A stretch of 64,000 nucleotides of DNA, taken from NCBI RefSeq assembly GCF_028453695.1, contig NC_135778.1:8054853-8118852 (forward strand). Reading direction: 5' to 3'. Made by a program: the position numbers and the translations under genes. Shown piece after piece: positions 20,646 to 31,570 of the stretch (position 1 is its first letter; each line of letters starts with the position of its first letter). Source of the stretch: Augochlora pura (taxonomy: Eukaryota; Arthropoda; Insecta; Hymenoptera; Halictidae). Below the pieces are notes generated by a model. The model saw only the letters and a program-made list of their open reading frames with translations, ran no database searches and was not told the DNA's origin.

Positions 20646-21701
20646 GGGTGGAATTGTCCTTTTCTTTCTTCTTTATTTCTTACAAATTCTTTCTCAATTT
20701 ATTATATATTTTCATTTAATTTCTTATGCCATTCGAACAGAAAACTTCAGAAAAACATACCTGTCCCAAAAAGTTGCTCTAAAACAACTTCATTCTCCGT
20801 GATCACTAATAAACTTTAATGTCCCACGAGACATCCGAGTGATACGCTAGAATTACGACGTCCCCTCTCGAGGGACAGCGCGGTACAAAGGGTTAATATC
20901 CACATAACTTCCTACCAGCATGCCGGCCCACGGTCAACGGGGCATTCCGACGCTCGCGATCGCCGATCCCGCCGAGAGAGAGTCGCGGTAACAGGTTCCT
21001 TTCGACGGGGTTAAGTGACTACTTTCGGCAACCGTGACTTACCCGAACTCCGACGGAATTTATTATGCGAGCGTTCCGCCGCAATCTTGGCCCATGAATC
21101 GGGAATCCCGGAGAGCCACGGGGCGGCCGCCGAACCGCTGCTCGATCGCTGCCGCCATTAGTTCTCCGGCCGCTCTTTTTCCGCTTCACCTTCGGCTCGG
21201 GTTTTTCAGTTTGATTTTACGGTTTATTGACTCGACGGGTTCGCCGCCGTTCGAAATTAGTGGACTACGCGATTTTCAGTCGAATTTCGACGAAACCATT
21301 TCCTCGCATTTCTTCCCGGTGGAAATAAGACGCCATTTTGTTCCAGACGCGTTTACGCACGCCAATTGTATTTAACCTCACAGGCGCGATGCGCCGCTGT
21401 AGTGGCTTTCGCGAATGTTTCGTGCTTTACTCGATTGTATTATTAGTTATTAAAGTAAATGATTAATGTCAAAGTGTATATATACAATACATTAAGAAAT
21501 GAATATATATATAATAGCTAAACAAAAATATATATATTTAAAAAAAAATGGCAATTTAGTTATGTTTGGGTTTAGTTAACCTAAAACGTTAAAAATAATT
21601 TTCCTTTTATTTCATATTTATTTATAAAAGTAATAAGAATACTTCTGGTTTATCGATTTTAATTAATTTGGAACACATTGTATGCAATTGTTAATTAACA
21701 A
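20646..21701. other. Unique region with TTAA-MITE-like end
   Basis: The sequence ending at 20896 reads, on the minus strand, TTAACCCTTTGTACCGCGCT, a likely right terminus of a further TTAA-type element whose left end I cannot place. TTAACCTCACAGGCGCGATG at 21372 contains a GGCGCGATGCGCC palindrome. A 113-codon frame at 21034-21375 is unrecognisable. Confidence 0.4.
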
Positions 21702-21946
21702 TTAACCTGTTAGCTGCGTACGACGTGTATATATTGACATAATAAGGAAATGGCAATTGTAAATCTTATAATAGAAATACTTTTTCTACGATTTATGTGA
21801 AAATGCTTATGGTAACATATTTATAAATTTTGCACGTTTTGGGATAATTTTAGAACAATTATTAAAAGAATACTATACTTTGTATGATCAATAAAACGCG
21901 TAACAAAATTTATCTTTAAAATTATATTATGCAGCTGAGTGCTTAA
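21702..21946 (+). mobile_element. Third TTAA-type MITE (245 bp)
   Basis: TTAA at 21702 and 21943 flank ends CCTGTTAGCTGCGTA and, reversed from the right, GCACTCAGCTGCATA. The shared core is AGCTGCRTA. The ends differ from families A and B. It has no coding capacity. A matching left end is at 16510. Confidence 0.55.
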
Positions 21947-22534
21947 GCCATTTTTATTCTTTTATTTCTTATTATTCCTTTATATATTTATCTATTTATT
22001 TCATTTATCAGAACACTTATTATTAGCAGAATACTTAATATTATCAGAATACTTAGCTTATTTACCAAAAATTGCGTCGCCTAGTTATCCCAAGTGACTT
22101 AACTCCACTTTTAACGTAACTAAAAGACTCGACTAGTGGAAGAAGTCGCGAGTACAATATTCATAAGGGTAATTTCGTAGGACGGCGGCTATCGTTCGCA
22201 GAAATAGAGTCTTTGGGCATAAACCGGCACAGTTTACTTACACCGCGTAATCCGAGGCCGACTATAACCTCTCTCGCAACACGCCCTCTACTTTCCAATT
22301 TCCCGTACGACCCGTTCGTCTAAGCAGCATTTAACTACCCCTTACTCTTTTTTTGCTAGAGTCTTACCGATAATTATCGCGTGGAATATTTTCTCTGGGC
22401 AGCGTCAAAACGGCGTAGGCTGTGTTCGAGCGCGATTAGGTGGGCAGTAAAAGGTTAACAGCGACCGTAGGGGTTGTTCCTTCGCATGCTCGAAAAACCG
22501 AGCCGCGAAACGCGACCGCGGAATGAAGTTACCG
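21947..22534. other. Unique non-coding DNA
   Basis: AT-rich to about 22080 then mixed. No gene, RNA or repeat recognised. It ends at the CGCCG target duplication of the next element. Confidence 0.4.
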
Positions 22535-22539
22535 CGCCG

Positions 22540-23273
22540 CACTGTGGTAGAGAAGCCCGAAATCATGGTCGAAATATAGAACCGTGACGGATTTTATTTA
22601 TTTTCAAAATAATTTTTAACATTGACTAATAAAGTGGTTTTTCTAATATCTCAAAACAATTTAAGTAATTTGGCACGATGTTAAAAAATTATTCTGTTTT
22701 GAATACTCTCGCGAGAGAATATACCATACGTTGCCTCACAGAAAGGGCTATAAATAAAGAGTATGCAAACTTATGCAGCCGATTTTTTCAGTACTGCTAG
22801 ATGAAACTATAAACTATGGATCCTGTAAGTTTAATCGTAGGCCATCATAGGCGGCGAAAGTATTAACTATAACAGTAAAGTAAATGAATTCCATTTACTC
22901 TTATAATTTGATTCTACGATTTATCGTTTTACTAATGTAATAGTTGACAATTCTTGATATGTTAGTGCTAGAAAATGTTGTGCTTACCACCAGGAACAAT
23001 ATCCAATTTACACAATTCAAAAAAAGAACTTCTGCCAAAAGTTACAAGCTTCACAATATGCACTTCGTCGTGTCGCTCACGCTCACGAGTAATGCCCAAG
23101 AAACTCGAAGTTCGAGGTGAAATTGCCATTCAGGTATAAAAGTATGGGTCATTTGGATTTTCCCATCATACGGTGTCATTATTAAAGTACCCAATCCGTA
23201 AGTCAAAAACTCCCCCCCGACAACTTCGATTTTCAGGGTTTTGACCATGATTTCGGGCTTTTCTACCACTGTG
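22540..23273 (+). mobile_element. Non-autonomous Transib-like transposon, complete
   Basis: The element is 734 bp, with CGCCG directly repeated at 22535-22539 and 23274-23278. The left end is CACTGTGGTAGAGAAGCCCG and the reversed right end is CACAGTGGTAGAAAAGCCCG. The inverted repeats extend through AAATCATGGTC, giving about 33 bp with few mismatches. Transib transposons (relatives of RAG1) start CACWRTG and make 5-bp GC-rich CGNCG-type duplications, so the fit is good. No transposase is encoded. A left-truncated copy is at 49732-50416. A 72-codon frame on the minus strand near the right end is present in both copies but is not conserved in a protein-like way. Confidence 0.8.
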
Positions 23274-23278
23274 CGCCG

Positions 23279-23845
23279 GTAAAAATCCTCGCGGCGATTA
23301 GCGAAAGGGTTGGCAATTCGCGGCCGCTGATTGGCCGCGCGGAACCGCTCGACGGTTTCGAACAGAAGCGGACGCTGTCCTGCGTAGCACGATGTTCTTC
23401 AAGGCCGTGTGTTTTCGTGATTAAACGGGCCAATTAGTTTAATGCGCCCGCCGCGAAATGACGCGCGCGAATCGCCAGCCCGTAAGGCTCCCGCAAAATT
23501 TCGACCGGGTTCGTACAATTGATCCGGATACCGGTAGAACCACAGCCGATGAAAAATTTTAATGGTACATTACCGGTGCCCGGCCCTTTGTATCCATGCA
23601 ATATTCGCTGAAAGCAATTTTCGCCAAATGGCTTCAGTTGCGTATGCAACCGATGCCCGCGCTGCCGGCGACCGCAGCCCTTCATTAATTAGTAATCGGA
23701 GAGCGTTTTGGGAAGACCGACCCCGCCGCGGCTCTGTTCAGTGGTCTCTTACCTGTTATTCGACGATCTGTGAATGTTCTTCAAACGTTTCTGCTTCGCG
23801 TGCTATTTTTTTCATTTTTTCAAAAATGTAGAATAAATATGTCAG
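23279..23845. other. CpG-rich unique region
   Basis: No recognisable gene. Frames on both strands overlap. Confidence 0.4.
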
Positions 23846-24075
23846 CGTGAGATATAGGACTTCATTGTGGGAAACCACCCCCTGGTGTGTTTGTTACTTG
23901 AAGTGCTGTAACTTTGGGAGAAAAAATCGTGGCGACTTCAACTTGACCCGGAAATTGAAGAGAAAAGTTCCAATATTAAGATGTATTAAACGAAATGTTT
24001 ATAGATGATTTGTTAAGGTGTATAGAGAGCGTTAAAGTTCATACTCTGTTGGCATCGCGGACATTCAACGACAAT
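23846..24075 (+). repeat. Third copy of the unnamed ~377-bp repeat
   Basis: GGGAAACCACCCCCTGGTGTG, CTGTAACTTTGGGAGAAAAA and AGAGCGTTAAAGTTC occur in the same order and spacing as at 15600-16340. It is truncated on the right. Confidence 0.75.
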
Positions 24076-24106
24076 TAATTTCTACAACCATGACACGTAT
24101 AATCAC

Positions 24107-24343
24107 AAACCTCTGCATTAAATTCTGAAACTGATGCATCACAAAAATTCCTGTATTAAATTCCATAATAATTTTTACATTGACAATCTTAATTTACAAA
24201 AATTATAGCAACTGTTACAATGAGTCGTAAGACTCAATTTCATACACAAAAATCGTATAAAAATCCTATAAAATAAAAACACTATAAATCAAACCATCCA
24301 AATTAAATCCACAATTAAATTGCCTTCCATCGTAAACAGTTAA
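24107..24343 (+). mobile_element. Family A TTAA-type MITE, degraded
   Basis: The core TGAGTCGTAAGACTCAATTT lies at about 24220, and the right end GCCTTCCATCGTAAACAG-TTAA aligns with that of the 14803 copy. The left terminus is worn (AACCTCTGCATT near 24109) and its boundary is approximate. Confidence 0.6.
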
Positions 24344-25519
24344 CTTAACACAAAGGATTAACTGAACCACTCTCTGCACTACCTAAAAACCACCTACCAC
24401 TAACAGCACACAAATCAACTCCTAAAAAACGATCCTACAGCATCAAACTCGCATAAACGATCAACAAATCGCCCACGACAACTGCCACACCATATCTCGG
24501 CCAACAGAGACGAAAAAACCATCGCTAATTAGCGGATCGAATTAGCGCAGCAAACGCGTGGATTCGTTCGCGATGGAGTTGCGAGGGGGTGCCGTTCGTC
24601 CTTCGACTCGTCGACGGAATTAATAAGCGTGACGGATGGTCCCCGGCAGAGAGCGGCATTCCGTAGAAGATTCCGGCCGTGGTTCACGATTCGCGGATCT
24701 TCGGATCTATTTACGGGGTGTAGCCGGTAATTCCGCGTATCGCGGAAAACGGAGCGGATCAACCGGCGAAACGGGCCGGGACGGCGAAAGAGAAGCTAGC
24801 GGTGGACGAGGAGGAGGGAGAGGAGAGAGCGGCAGAACCGGCCTCGCGTTCGAGGGGTTGGGAGTGGGTGGGGGGCGAGACTTGTCGCAAAAGTTTACGA
24901 GCCGAGCGAATCCTTAGAGTAATATAGAAGCAGTTTCGGCTTTGAAACCCCATAGCTGTAATTTTCCGTGGCTTACTGCCACTTTGATGTAACTAAAGCA
25001 CCGGCGACCGCCCACAGTGAGATTAAGGTTCTGCATTCAGGGTTAGATCCGGCGTAGAGCGAGCGCGAGCGCGCGCCTAAACGCGGCCAAAGCTGCCGGA
25101 ATCCAGAATTTTGTACACAGCCGCGTAATCGTTCTCAGACGATATAAATTCTTGGCACGCAACGTAATATATGCCGGTAACCCTGCCACCCCCTCTCGGC
25201 ATCCTCCTCCACCTCATCCTCATCCTCATCCTCTTTCGGCCTCGCAACCCCTCGCCGCAGCGCGCCATCGCGCCGGATAGCTGCGATAATAAAGGGTAAT
25301 TGAATAATAAAAGTGCCGCGGCCGCCGGCCCCGGACCCGAGCAACAAATAAACGAGCCTGTCGCGGCTTTTTTTTCAGCGGACAGCGTGCCAGTCGTTAG
25401 CGTTAATTGAACAATCGAGGACCAAGCGCGCCGTTGTACTACTACCGGTCCTCGACTACGCTGTAAACCGGATCCGAGGATTCCGGACTTGATCGCTGTA
25501 ATCGCAAACAGTGTTGCAC
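24344..25519. other. Unique region
   Basis: AT-rich then CpG-rich. (CTCATC)n-like repetition occurs near 25213-25232. No gene evidence. Confidence 0.4.
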
Positions 25520-25990
25520 TCTGCGTTATACTGAGTTTTGAGCATTGTGGAGTTCTGGATGGGGGTGCAGAAAGGAGACGCGTAAAGGTGCGGTGTATAA
25601 TTTCGTGTAAATTTCTATGGAGTTGCTCTTATATAAGAATAAATAGTTGGTATTAAATTTGGCTTGAGAGAGAATAGAACTCGATTTTGCTAGCGTTTGG
25701 TAGCAAAATCCTAGTTTTGAGTTTCATGGAGTTCTGGATTTGGGGTGCAAAAAGGTGAGACGAAAGGGTGCGGTGAATGGTTTTGTGTAAAATGTCTATG
25801 GAGTTGCTGTCTATGGAGTCGCAAGATAAACAGTTGGTATTGAATTTGGCTTGAAAGAGAATAGAATTCAATTTTGCTAACGTTTGATAGCATAACACTA
25901 GTTTTGAACATTATGGAGTTCTAGATGGGGGGGGGGGGGGGGAGGTGAGCCAAAAGGGTTCAGTGAATGATTTCGTATAATGTATATCTG
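25520..25990. repeat. ~180-bp tandem duplication, 2.5 copies, with 16-G run
   Basis: GTTTTGARCATTRTGGAGTTC recurs near 25535, 25714 and 25901. The first two units share TATGGAGTTGCT, AACAGTTGGTATT-like and AATAGAAYTCRATTTTGCTA blocks. In the third unit the GGGGTG of the others has expanded to 16 G at 25927-25942. Confidence 0.85.
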
Positions 25991-26068
25991 TTTTCTCGAT
26001 AGTGTACATACACACACACACAGAAAATTCAGCTGCGCCTAAGAGGTTATATACACATGTATGAATAT

Positions 26069-26240
26069 ATACAGGGTGTCTCAAAATTATGTGCACTCCG
26101 GGAAATGGGAGGTAGCTGAGGCCATTTCAAGTAACCTTTTCCTTTGCCGAAATGCAATCCGCGGCTTTGTTAACGAGTTATTAACAATTAAAGTTGGCTG
26201 CGCAGCGACGAGTTTTCGTGCTGTTGCGCACGCAAGCACG
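26069..26240 (+). repeat. CAGGGTGT-type dispersed repeat, copy 2
   Basis: It starts ATACAGGGTGTCTCAAAATT and shares CTCCGGGAAATG, GCTGAGGCCATTTCAAGTAA, TTTGTTAACGAGTTATTAAC with the 16722 copy. This copy is less mutated. The superfamily is not assigned. Confidence 0.65.
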
Positions 26241-27374
26241 GACGACTCAAGCCCGTCTCCTCGGTGACAGGAACCACGGCCACGTATCGCCTCTCAGCCG
26301 CGTTCGATCAACAAATAAGAATTTCAAGAATTTCACAAATATTATTAATGAAAAACTTACCAATTCAGATGTAAATGTTGTAATCCAGAAGATGTAATCC
26401 ACGTATGTAATCCACTTATGAAGAACGTATATAGTATAATATATTTTGTCACTTTAATATCACTGGTCTAAACTGCTTATTTACAAACCACTAATAGTAT
26501 TATATATTATCTTACTAATATTATTGCTCTATATTAAAGTAATAGTAACCTAATATTACTATTATATTATAAACTGTTTACCTATAAACTACTAATATTA
26601 TTTTGTTTTATTAATATAATTACAGTCTCTATAATGTATAATATTACTATATATGTATATTAAAGTAATAATAATTTAATATTACTATTTTATAGATGTA
26701 ACGTTACTATACATTTGCTAAATTAATAATATGCTTAAATAAATGTAACATTGCCATACATATGCTAAAACAATAATACGCTAAAATAATGATATCAGTG
26801 AGATAATATAACATCACTACTCCATAAGTAAACAGTTTAAACTAATGATAAAAATTAAATAATACATGTGTACATAAACATAATACATATATTATACAAT
26901 AGAACATATGTATTATACCTTATACCTTTATAATATATAATACTAAACCAAGGACACCATTTGCCCCTACCCATTCCACTAAACATACCATTCAAAAAGC
27001 AAAGCCCTTGCTCCCATTTATTCGCTCCCGATAAATCTGCCATAGTCCTGCTTATGGTCGCCGTAGCGAGATAACTCATGCCCGAGATATACGCGCCTCG
27101 ATTATATCGAATCGCCGTCACCACGCGCGGGAAATATTACGCGACGGCGAAGGAATCTGCAACAAGGGTAGACGAGGGAAATCAAAAACAGGGTCAAAAC
27201 AGGGTGAAGGAGAAAAAGGGGGCATGAAGGTGATGTGGAGGAGAAGGGGGGATCGAGATGAGAAGGAGGATGGAGGTTGGGAGGAGAACTCCAAGGATCC
27301 AGGAGGGGAGCGCCGTCTAAATTACGAGCGGACAACGCGGAGGAATACTGTTCTCGCGTGTGTAACGGCCGAGG
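26241..27374. other. AT-rich then mixed unique DNA
   Basis: 26400-26830 is very AT-rich with loose TAATATTACTATT repetition. From 27100 the sequence is GC-rich with GAGG words. No gene evidence. Confidence 0.45.
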
Positions 27375-27492
27375 ACGGTGCCCGAGGGTGCCCAGCGGTG
27401 CTCGCGGTGCCTAGGGGTAGTCGAACCGTTGGCGGGGGTGTCCAGGGGTAGCCAAAGCGTGGGCGGCGGTGTCCAGGAGCAGCCAAGGCGCG
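27375..27492. repeat. ~31-bp GC-rich minisatellite
   Basis: GGCGGGGGTGTCCAGG at 27431 recurs as GGCGGCGGTGTCCAGG at 27462, both followed by AGCCAARGCG. A more diverged unit (GCGGTGCCTAGGGGTAGTCG) precedes them at about 27404. Confidence 0.75.
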
Positions 27493-28550
27493 GGCGGGGA
27501 GGGATTCCGAACGAATTTCTCCGATAATTGAAAACACAGCTGGGAACGAGGACGATTCGACGATCGGCGGGACATAGAGAGGGGGAGGGGGGCGGGTGAC
27601 GCCGCTGAGGGTATGGACAGAGACCGTAGGAGAGCGGCGGACCCGAAAGTTCACGGGTCATCGGAAGCGATCCGTTGTGTAACAGGGCGAAAGTTCAAAG
27701 TTCACTGTGCCGAGGAAGTTGTCGGACACGGCGCGCAGCAGGATGTGCCTCGAATTTTCGAGTATCGCCGGGACTGCGATACTTTCGCGAATGCGCCTCC
27801 CCCCGGAATCTGGATCGTGTTTTACGATCCATATCGATGCTCCTGCGGAGGGGCGGTTGGAGCGATCGTGATCAGGGAAAGGGCCCTGTGTAAGGGCGGT
27901 CCGCAGGAGCGCACGTTCGTCCAGGGGATTGAATAATAAAATTCTGGAATATTTAGCCCCGTTACATTATCTCGCTTTTATCTTCGGATCGAGGAGGATC
28001 CCCTCGTCTTTTTTAGCTGGCCAGGGATTTCAATAAATTCCGGCGTCTCCGCCGATACTCCGGACACGGCCCCCATTAAATTTTAACCCTTCATATATAC
28101 GTCCTCGAAGAATGAGATACTTTTGTTAATCAACGAACAGTTGGATGTAATATTTAAAAAAATAAATTATGATTATAAACTTTTACATTTTAGAAAGTAA
28201 AGTGATATTACTAAATACAATAAATATCATTGCAGTATTCCGTACTACCAATAAAAAAAACCGCATTAACCGTTCTCCCACACCGTGCCTCGACACGCGC
28301 GACACAATTATCAATCCTCCGTGTGCCATCATCCCAGCAACGAGCATAACTTCCCCAGAAGCACGTTAGCAAATAAAGAACGAATTACCGTGGCAATAAT
28401 ACCGCGCGACGACGCGGCATAACGATGCGCGTCCCGCGGCGCGACGCGACGCGAGCGACGCGGAAAAAGGAGAGAACGATCGCGAGAGAGGGAGCGCACA
28501 GGTTATCGTTACACGTGTGCCGGCAATCGCCTGTGCGCGGGGAAATACGA
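27493..28550. other. Unique region with TTAA-MITE-like end
   Basis: CpG-rich unique DNA. TTAACCCTTCATATATACGT at 28083, followed by CCTCGAAGAATGA, matches the reversed sequence ending at 61260, so it is probably one end of another TTAA-type family. No gene seen. Confidence 0.4.
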
Positions 28551-28801
28551 TTAACCCCTTACCGTACTTTGACGAGTCCGACACGTGATGGAAATTAGTA
28601 GTAATAAATTACTAAGTATCGATGTTATTTTGTTCTTTGAAGTTGGAACAATATTCTAATCCCTAGTTATTAATATTTTAGCATTCAAGTATATTCAGTC
28701 ATGGAATAAACATTAATGTTCTGCCACTTTTAAGAAATCATACCAATTGAGAAATTCCTAATCGCAGTAACTGTGAAGAAAATGGTACGTCAAGTGGTTA
28801 A
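28551..28801 (+). mobile_element. Family B TTAA-type MITE, complete (251 bp)
   Basis: TTAA at 28551 and 28798 flank CCCCTTACCGTACTTTGACG and, reversed from the right, CCACTTGACGTACCATTTT. GAGTCCGACACGTGA follows the left end. The total with both TTAAs is 251 bp, identical to the 52096 and 60304 copies. Non-coding; piggyBac-type mobilisation is inferred from TTAA and the CCC start. Confidence 0.85.
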
Positions 28802-29654
28802 GCCGTCCTGAATTGCTATTATTCGGATCGCGACATAACCTGATATTACCTGACAAACATCGGGCCCCGCCGATTCAGCGTAAATATCGTTAACGTTCTA
28901 CTTTGCTATCCGCGGTTGTCTCAAGGTTCGCGCGAGGCGCACGAGCACACACGCCGATCGATGCCTGTTTCCACGATTAGTCGTCCCCGGAACGTAATTC
29001 TCTTGCTGTCTAACACCGCTCGGCGGAACGGCACACCGATAATAAGCGTCGCGATAAACGCGTCCGGTGGATCGAAAGAACCACGTGGCCGCGACCGAGA
29101 GAGCTTCTTGTAATTTGCGTAATAGCCGAGTCCGCTTCTCCGGTTTGCTCTAAGCGGTCGTCGCGCATCGCGGGGATTAAGCCGTGCGCGCGTGTGCGGA
29201 AACGGGTCACGCCGTGGTTTAATATTTCAAAGGAATAACGGCCGGTCTTTTTTATTAGCTGGCATCGTTGGAGTCGCGCTGCGTTACTCTATAACGGCTC
29301 TAGAGCGCAAAAAGAATTTTAACGCGTGGGAGCCGGGCGGGTGCGGAGCAACGAGCGGAGACTACGCCGCGGCGTGTTTAGCGTATGCGCGATGTTACGC
29401 GTGTGCGCGATATGCTATTCTCTCTTCGGCTGATTTTCTCTTTATGTCTAATACCGGCTGTGACACGTGTTTAGGTTTACAGAGTGCATGCGCTCCCTCT
29501 GCTTTCGTCGAGTAGGCACTTTTTCTGATATAAGAACAATGTAAAGCATTGAGTTACAGGTAAAGGTGGGATATGAGGAAAGATATGCGAGGTGTTACTG
29601 ATATTGTCGGTGAAATAGGTAGTTGAGATTTTATTGTGAATATTTGGAATTTAT
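28802..29654. other. CpG-rich unique region
   Basis: A CpG-rich block runs from 28900 to 29500. A 107-codon plus-strand frame (29192-29515) has no recognisable domain. No promoter or splice pattern stands out. Confidence 0.4.
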
Positions 29655-29930
29655 TGTATGTGCTAATTTATTTTTATTTAGGATCTATTATATGTCCTTC
29701 TTCATTATATTTAAGATTTAGTATATGTACTTATTTATTTATATGTAGGATTTATTTTATGTACTTCTTTATTTTTATTTGTACGTTCTTCGATATACTT
29801 ATTTATTTGCATTTGCTATTTATTACATATGGATATTTATTTTATTATATCAGACATACTTATTTATTTATATTTAGAATTCAGTACTTGTGCCTATTCA
29901 TTTATATTTATAATTTATTATATATAAAAA
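29655..29930. repeat. TACTTATTTATTTATATTTAG tandem array
   Basis: Variants of ACTTATTTATTTATATKTAG recur about every 45-50 bp, separated by GAYTTAKTATATGT-like spacers. It is AT-rich and diverged. Confidence 0.75.
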
Positions 29931-30861
29931 ATTACAATCTGTCGAAAGCTTAATACTGAATTAAGAAGAAAGCTGATAAGTGCGTTACCGTATAAATACA
30001 TATAATATTTAAAATAATTTTCAGGCTTCACAAACTAAAATCAATTATTACTCGATTCTACAAGAAACCATATATTATCTTATACATAAAATCATTAAAT
30101 AAAGAACGTTAAATACTTTTACACAGACTACAACAATTATATGTTTATAAATAAAATCCTTTAAACAGAGCTAAAAAAATACATCTGCTGGACAATTTTC
30201 ATTACGATGGACTGTATACAAATTAAATATTCTAATTTTACAAATAAATTAAAAGCTACACATTCATAGCAAAATTGAATAATAAAATTCAATAACTAAA
30301 CTATAAAGTCAATAAACAAATTTCAATATATAATTACGCTATCTTCATCTTCTAACGATTATTTAAACAGAAAATACATCGATATTTCTACCACCCCTTT
30401 TATTTCCTACTATAAACAATATTTATTTCGCGCAACAATATTTCTATTTCACAAACTAGAAACAATTCTTTCGAAATATTTTTACTACGGAAAAGGAAGA
30501 AAATAGTTCGAATATTCCGCGAGCGTGCGGAACCGCTGGGGACCAAAGGGGGTGAAAGTTCGCTGGCGGGGGTGCGTAGCGATAAGCCTAATCGGAACGA
30601 CAGTAAATAATCGGTGACGAATGAGACCGGCACGATGATTCGTAACGATTTTCTACGGCAACTGGGAATGATCACGCGCGCTTCCGGTTATTACGATTCC
30701 GGGAACGAGAGGCGCATAAGCGGAACGTGCATGTGGCCGCGGCGTTGTATGCAGTTGTGTGTGCATCTCTCTCTCGTAGGGGTTCTGTGCAGGTCGACTT
30801 GGCAGGGTATAAAAGGGGTTCGCTGAGTCGCCACCCTGTCTGGGTCATCGCGTGCTTTCTA
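29931..30861. other. AT-rich then CpG-rich unique DNA
   Basis: AT-rich to about 30480, then CpG-rich up to the TATA box listed separately. No coding exon recognised. Confidence 0.4.
30809..30815 (+). promoter_or_regulatory. Candidate TATA core promoter
   Basis: The context GGGTATAAAAGGGGTT shares 14 bases with the site at 17331. A GAGA-type CTCTCTCTC lies 45 bp upstream and GGGTCATCG lies about 38 bp downstream, a weak initiator match. A 280-bp CT tract follows. No gene is visible downstream. Confidence 0.3.
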
Positions 30862-31135
30862 CACCCTCTCCCCCCCCCTCTCTCTACGTTACTCTCTTTC
30901 TCTCTCTCTATCTCTCTCTCTCCACATATATTTCTCTCTCTCTCTCTCTCTCTCTCACCCTCTCGCAGTCTCTTTATTTTTCTCTCTGACTCTCTCTCAG
31001 TCTCTCTCCCTCTATTTCTCTCTCTCTCTCTCTCTCTCTGCCTCTCTCTCTCTCTATATATATATATTTCTCTCTGTCTCTCTCTGTTTCTCACCGAGAA
31101 TTTCTTCTCTCTCCTCGTCCCTCGCCCACCCCCCT
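30862..31135. repeat. CT tract with embedded (TA)n
   Basis: Polypyrimidine tract with ATATATATATATTTCTCTC insertions near 31055 and CATATATTTC near 30924. The same compound motif occurs at 33995-34075. Confidence 0.9.
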
Positions 31136-31442
31136 CTCATTCCTTCTCCGGGCAGGTTGTACGTCGCAACATGGAAATAATACGGCGCATTATTATCGTG
31201 TCGGATTAGATACCGTCGATTCAACACCTTGCCAAGAAAACATCTCTATTTCCGCCAGACGGGGATCCACCGCCGTTTTATGGGATATCCTTTCTCCCCG
31301 AGACGCCAGCAAATAACTACGTATTTTAGAGATCTATACGGCATCGACGCTTATCTGTTCTACGATTGCGCCGGTCTCTATCTCTCTTGCTTTATACGTC
31401 GCTGCTTTTTTAGAGAATTGAAAGTCCGGGGTTTATAGAGGT
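31136..31442. other. Unique non-coding spacer
   Basis: Mixed DNA with no recognisable features. It ends at a TTAA element. Confidence 0.4.
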
Positions 31443-31570
31443 TTAACCCTTCGCAATCGAGGCCATTTGAAGCATGGATCCAAAATAGCTATTTTGACCA
31501 GCTGTAGTATAGTATAATACTTGGTATAGCATTTGACAGAAGGGTCTTTAATAATGTCAACTGGAATCAA
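31443..31570 (-). mobile_element. Family A TTAA-type MITE, truncated
   Basis: TTAACCCTTCGCAATCGAGG leads into ATCCAAAATAGCTATTTTG and ACCAGCTGTAGTATAGTATA, matching the 12691 copy. After an internal deletion the AGAAGGGTCTTTAATAATGT block follows, and then homology stops. The right TTAA is missing. Confidence 0.75.

Noticed and set aside
23051..23269. 72-codon minus-strand frame conserved in both Transib copies
   Set aside because: The two copies differ mostly by residue-changing substitutions and the frame starts inside the terminal repeat, so it is not a maintained protein.
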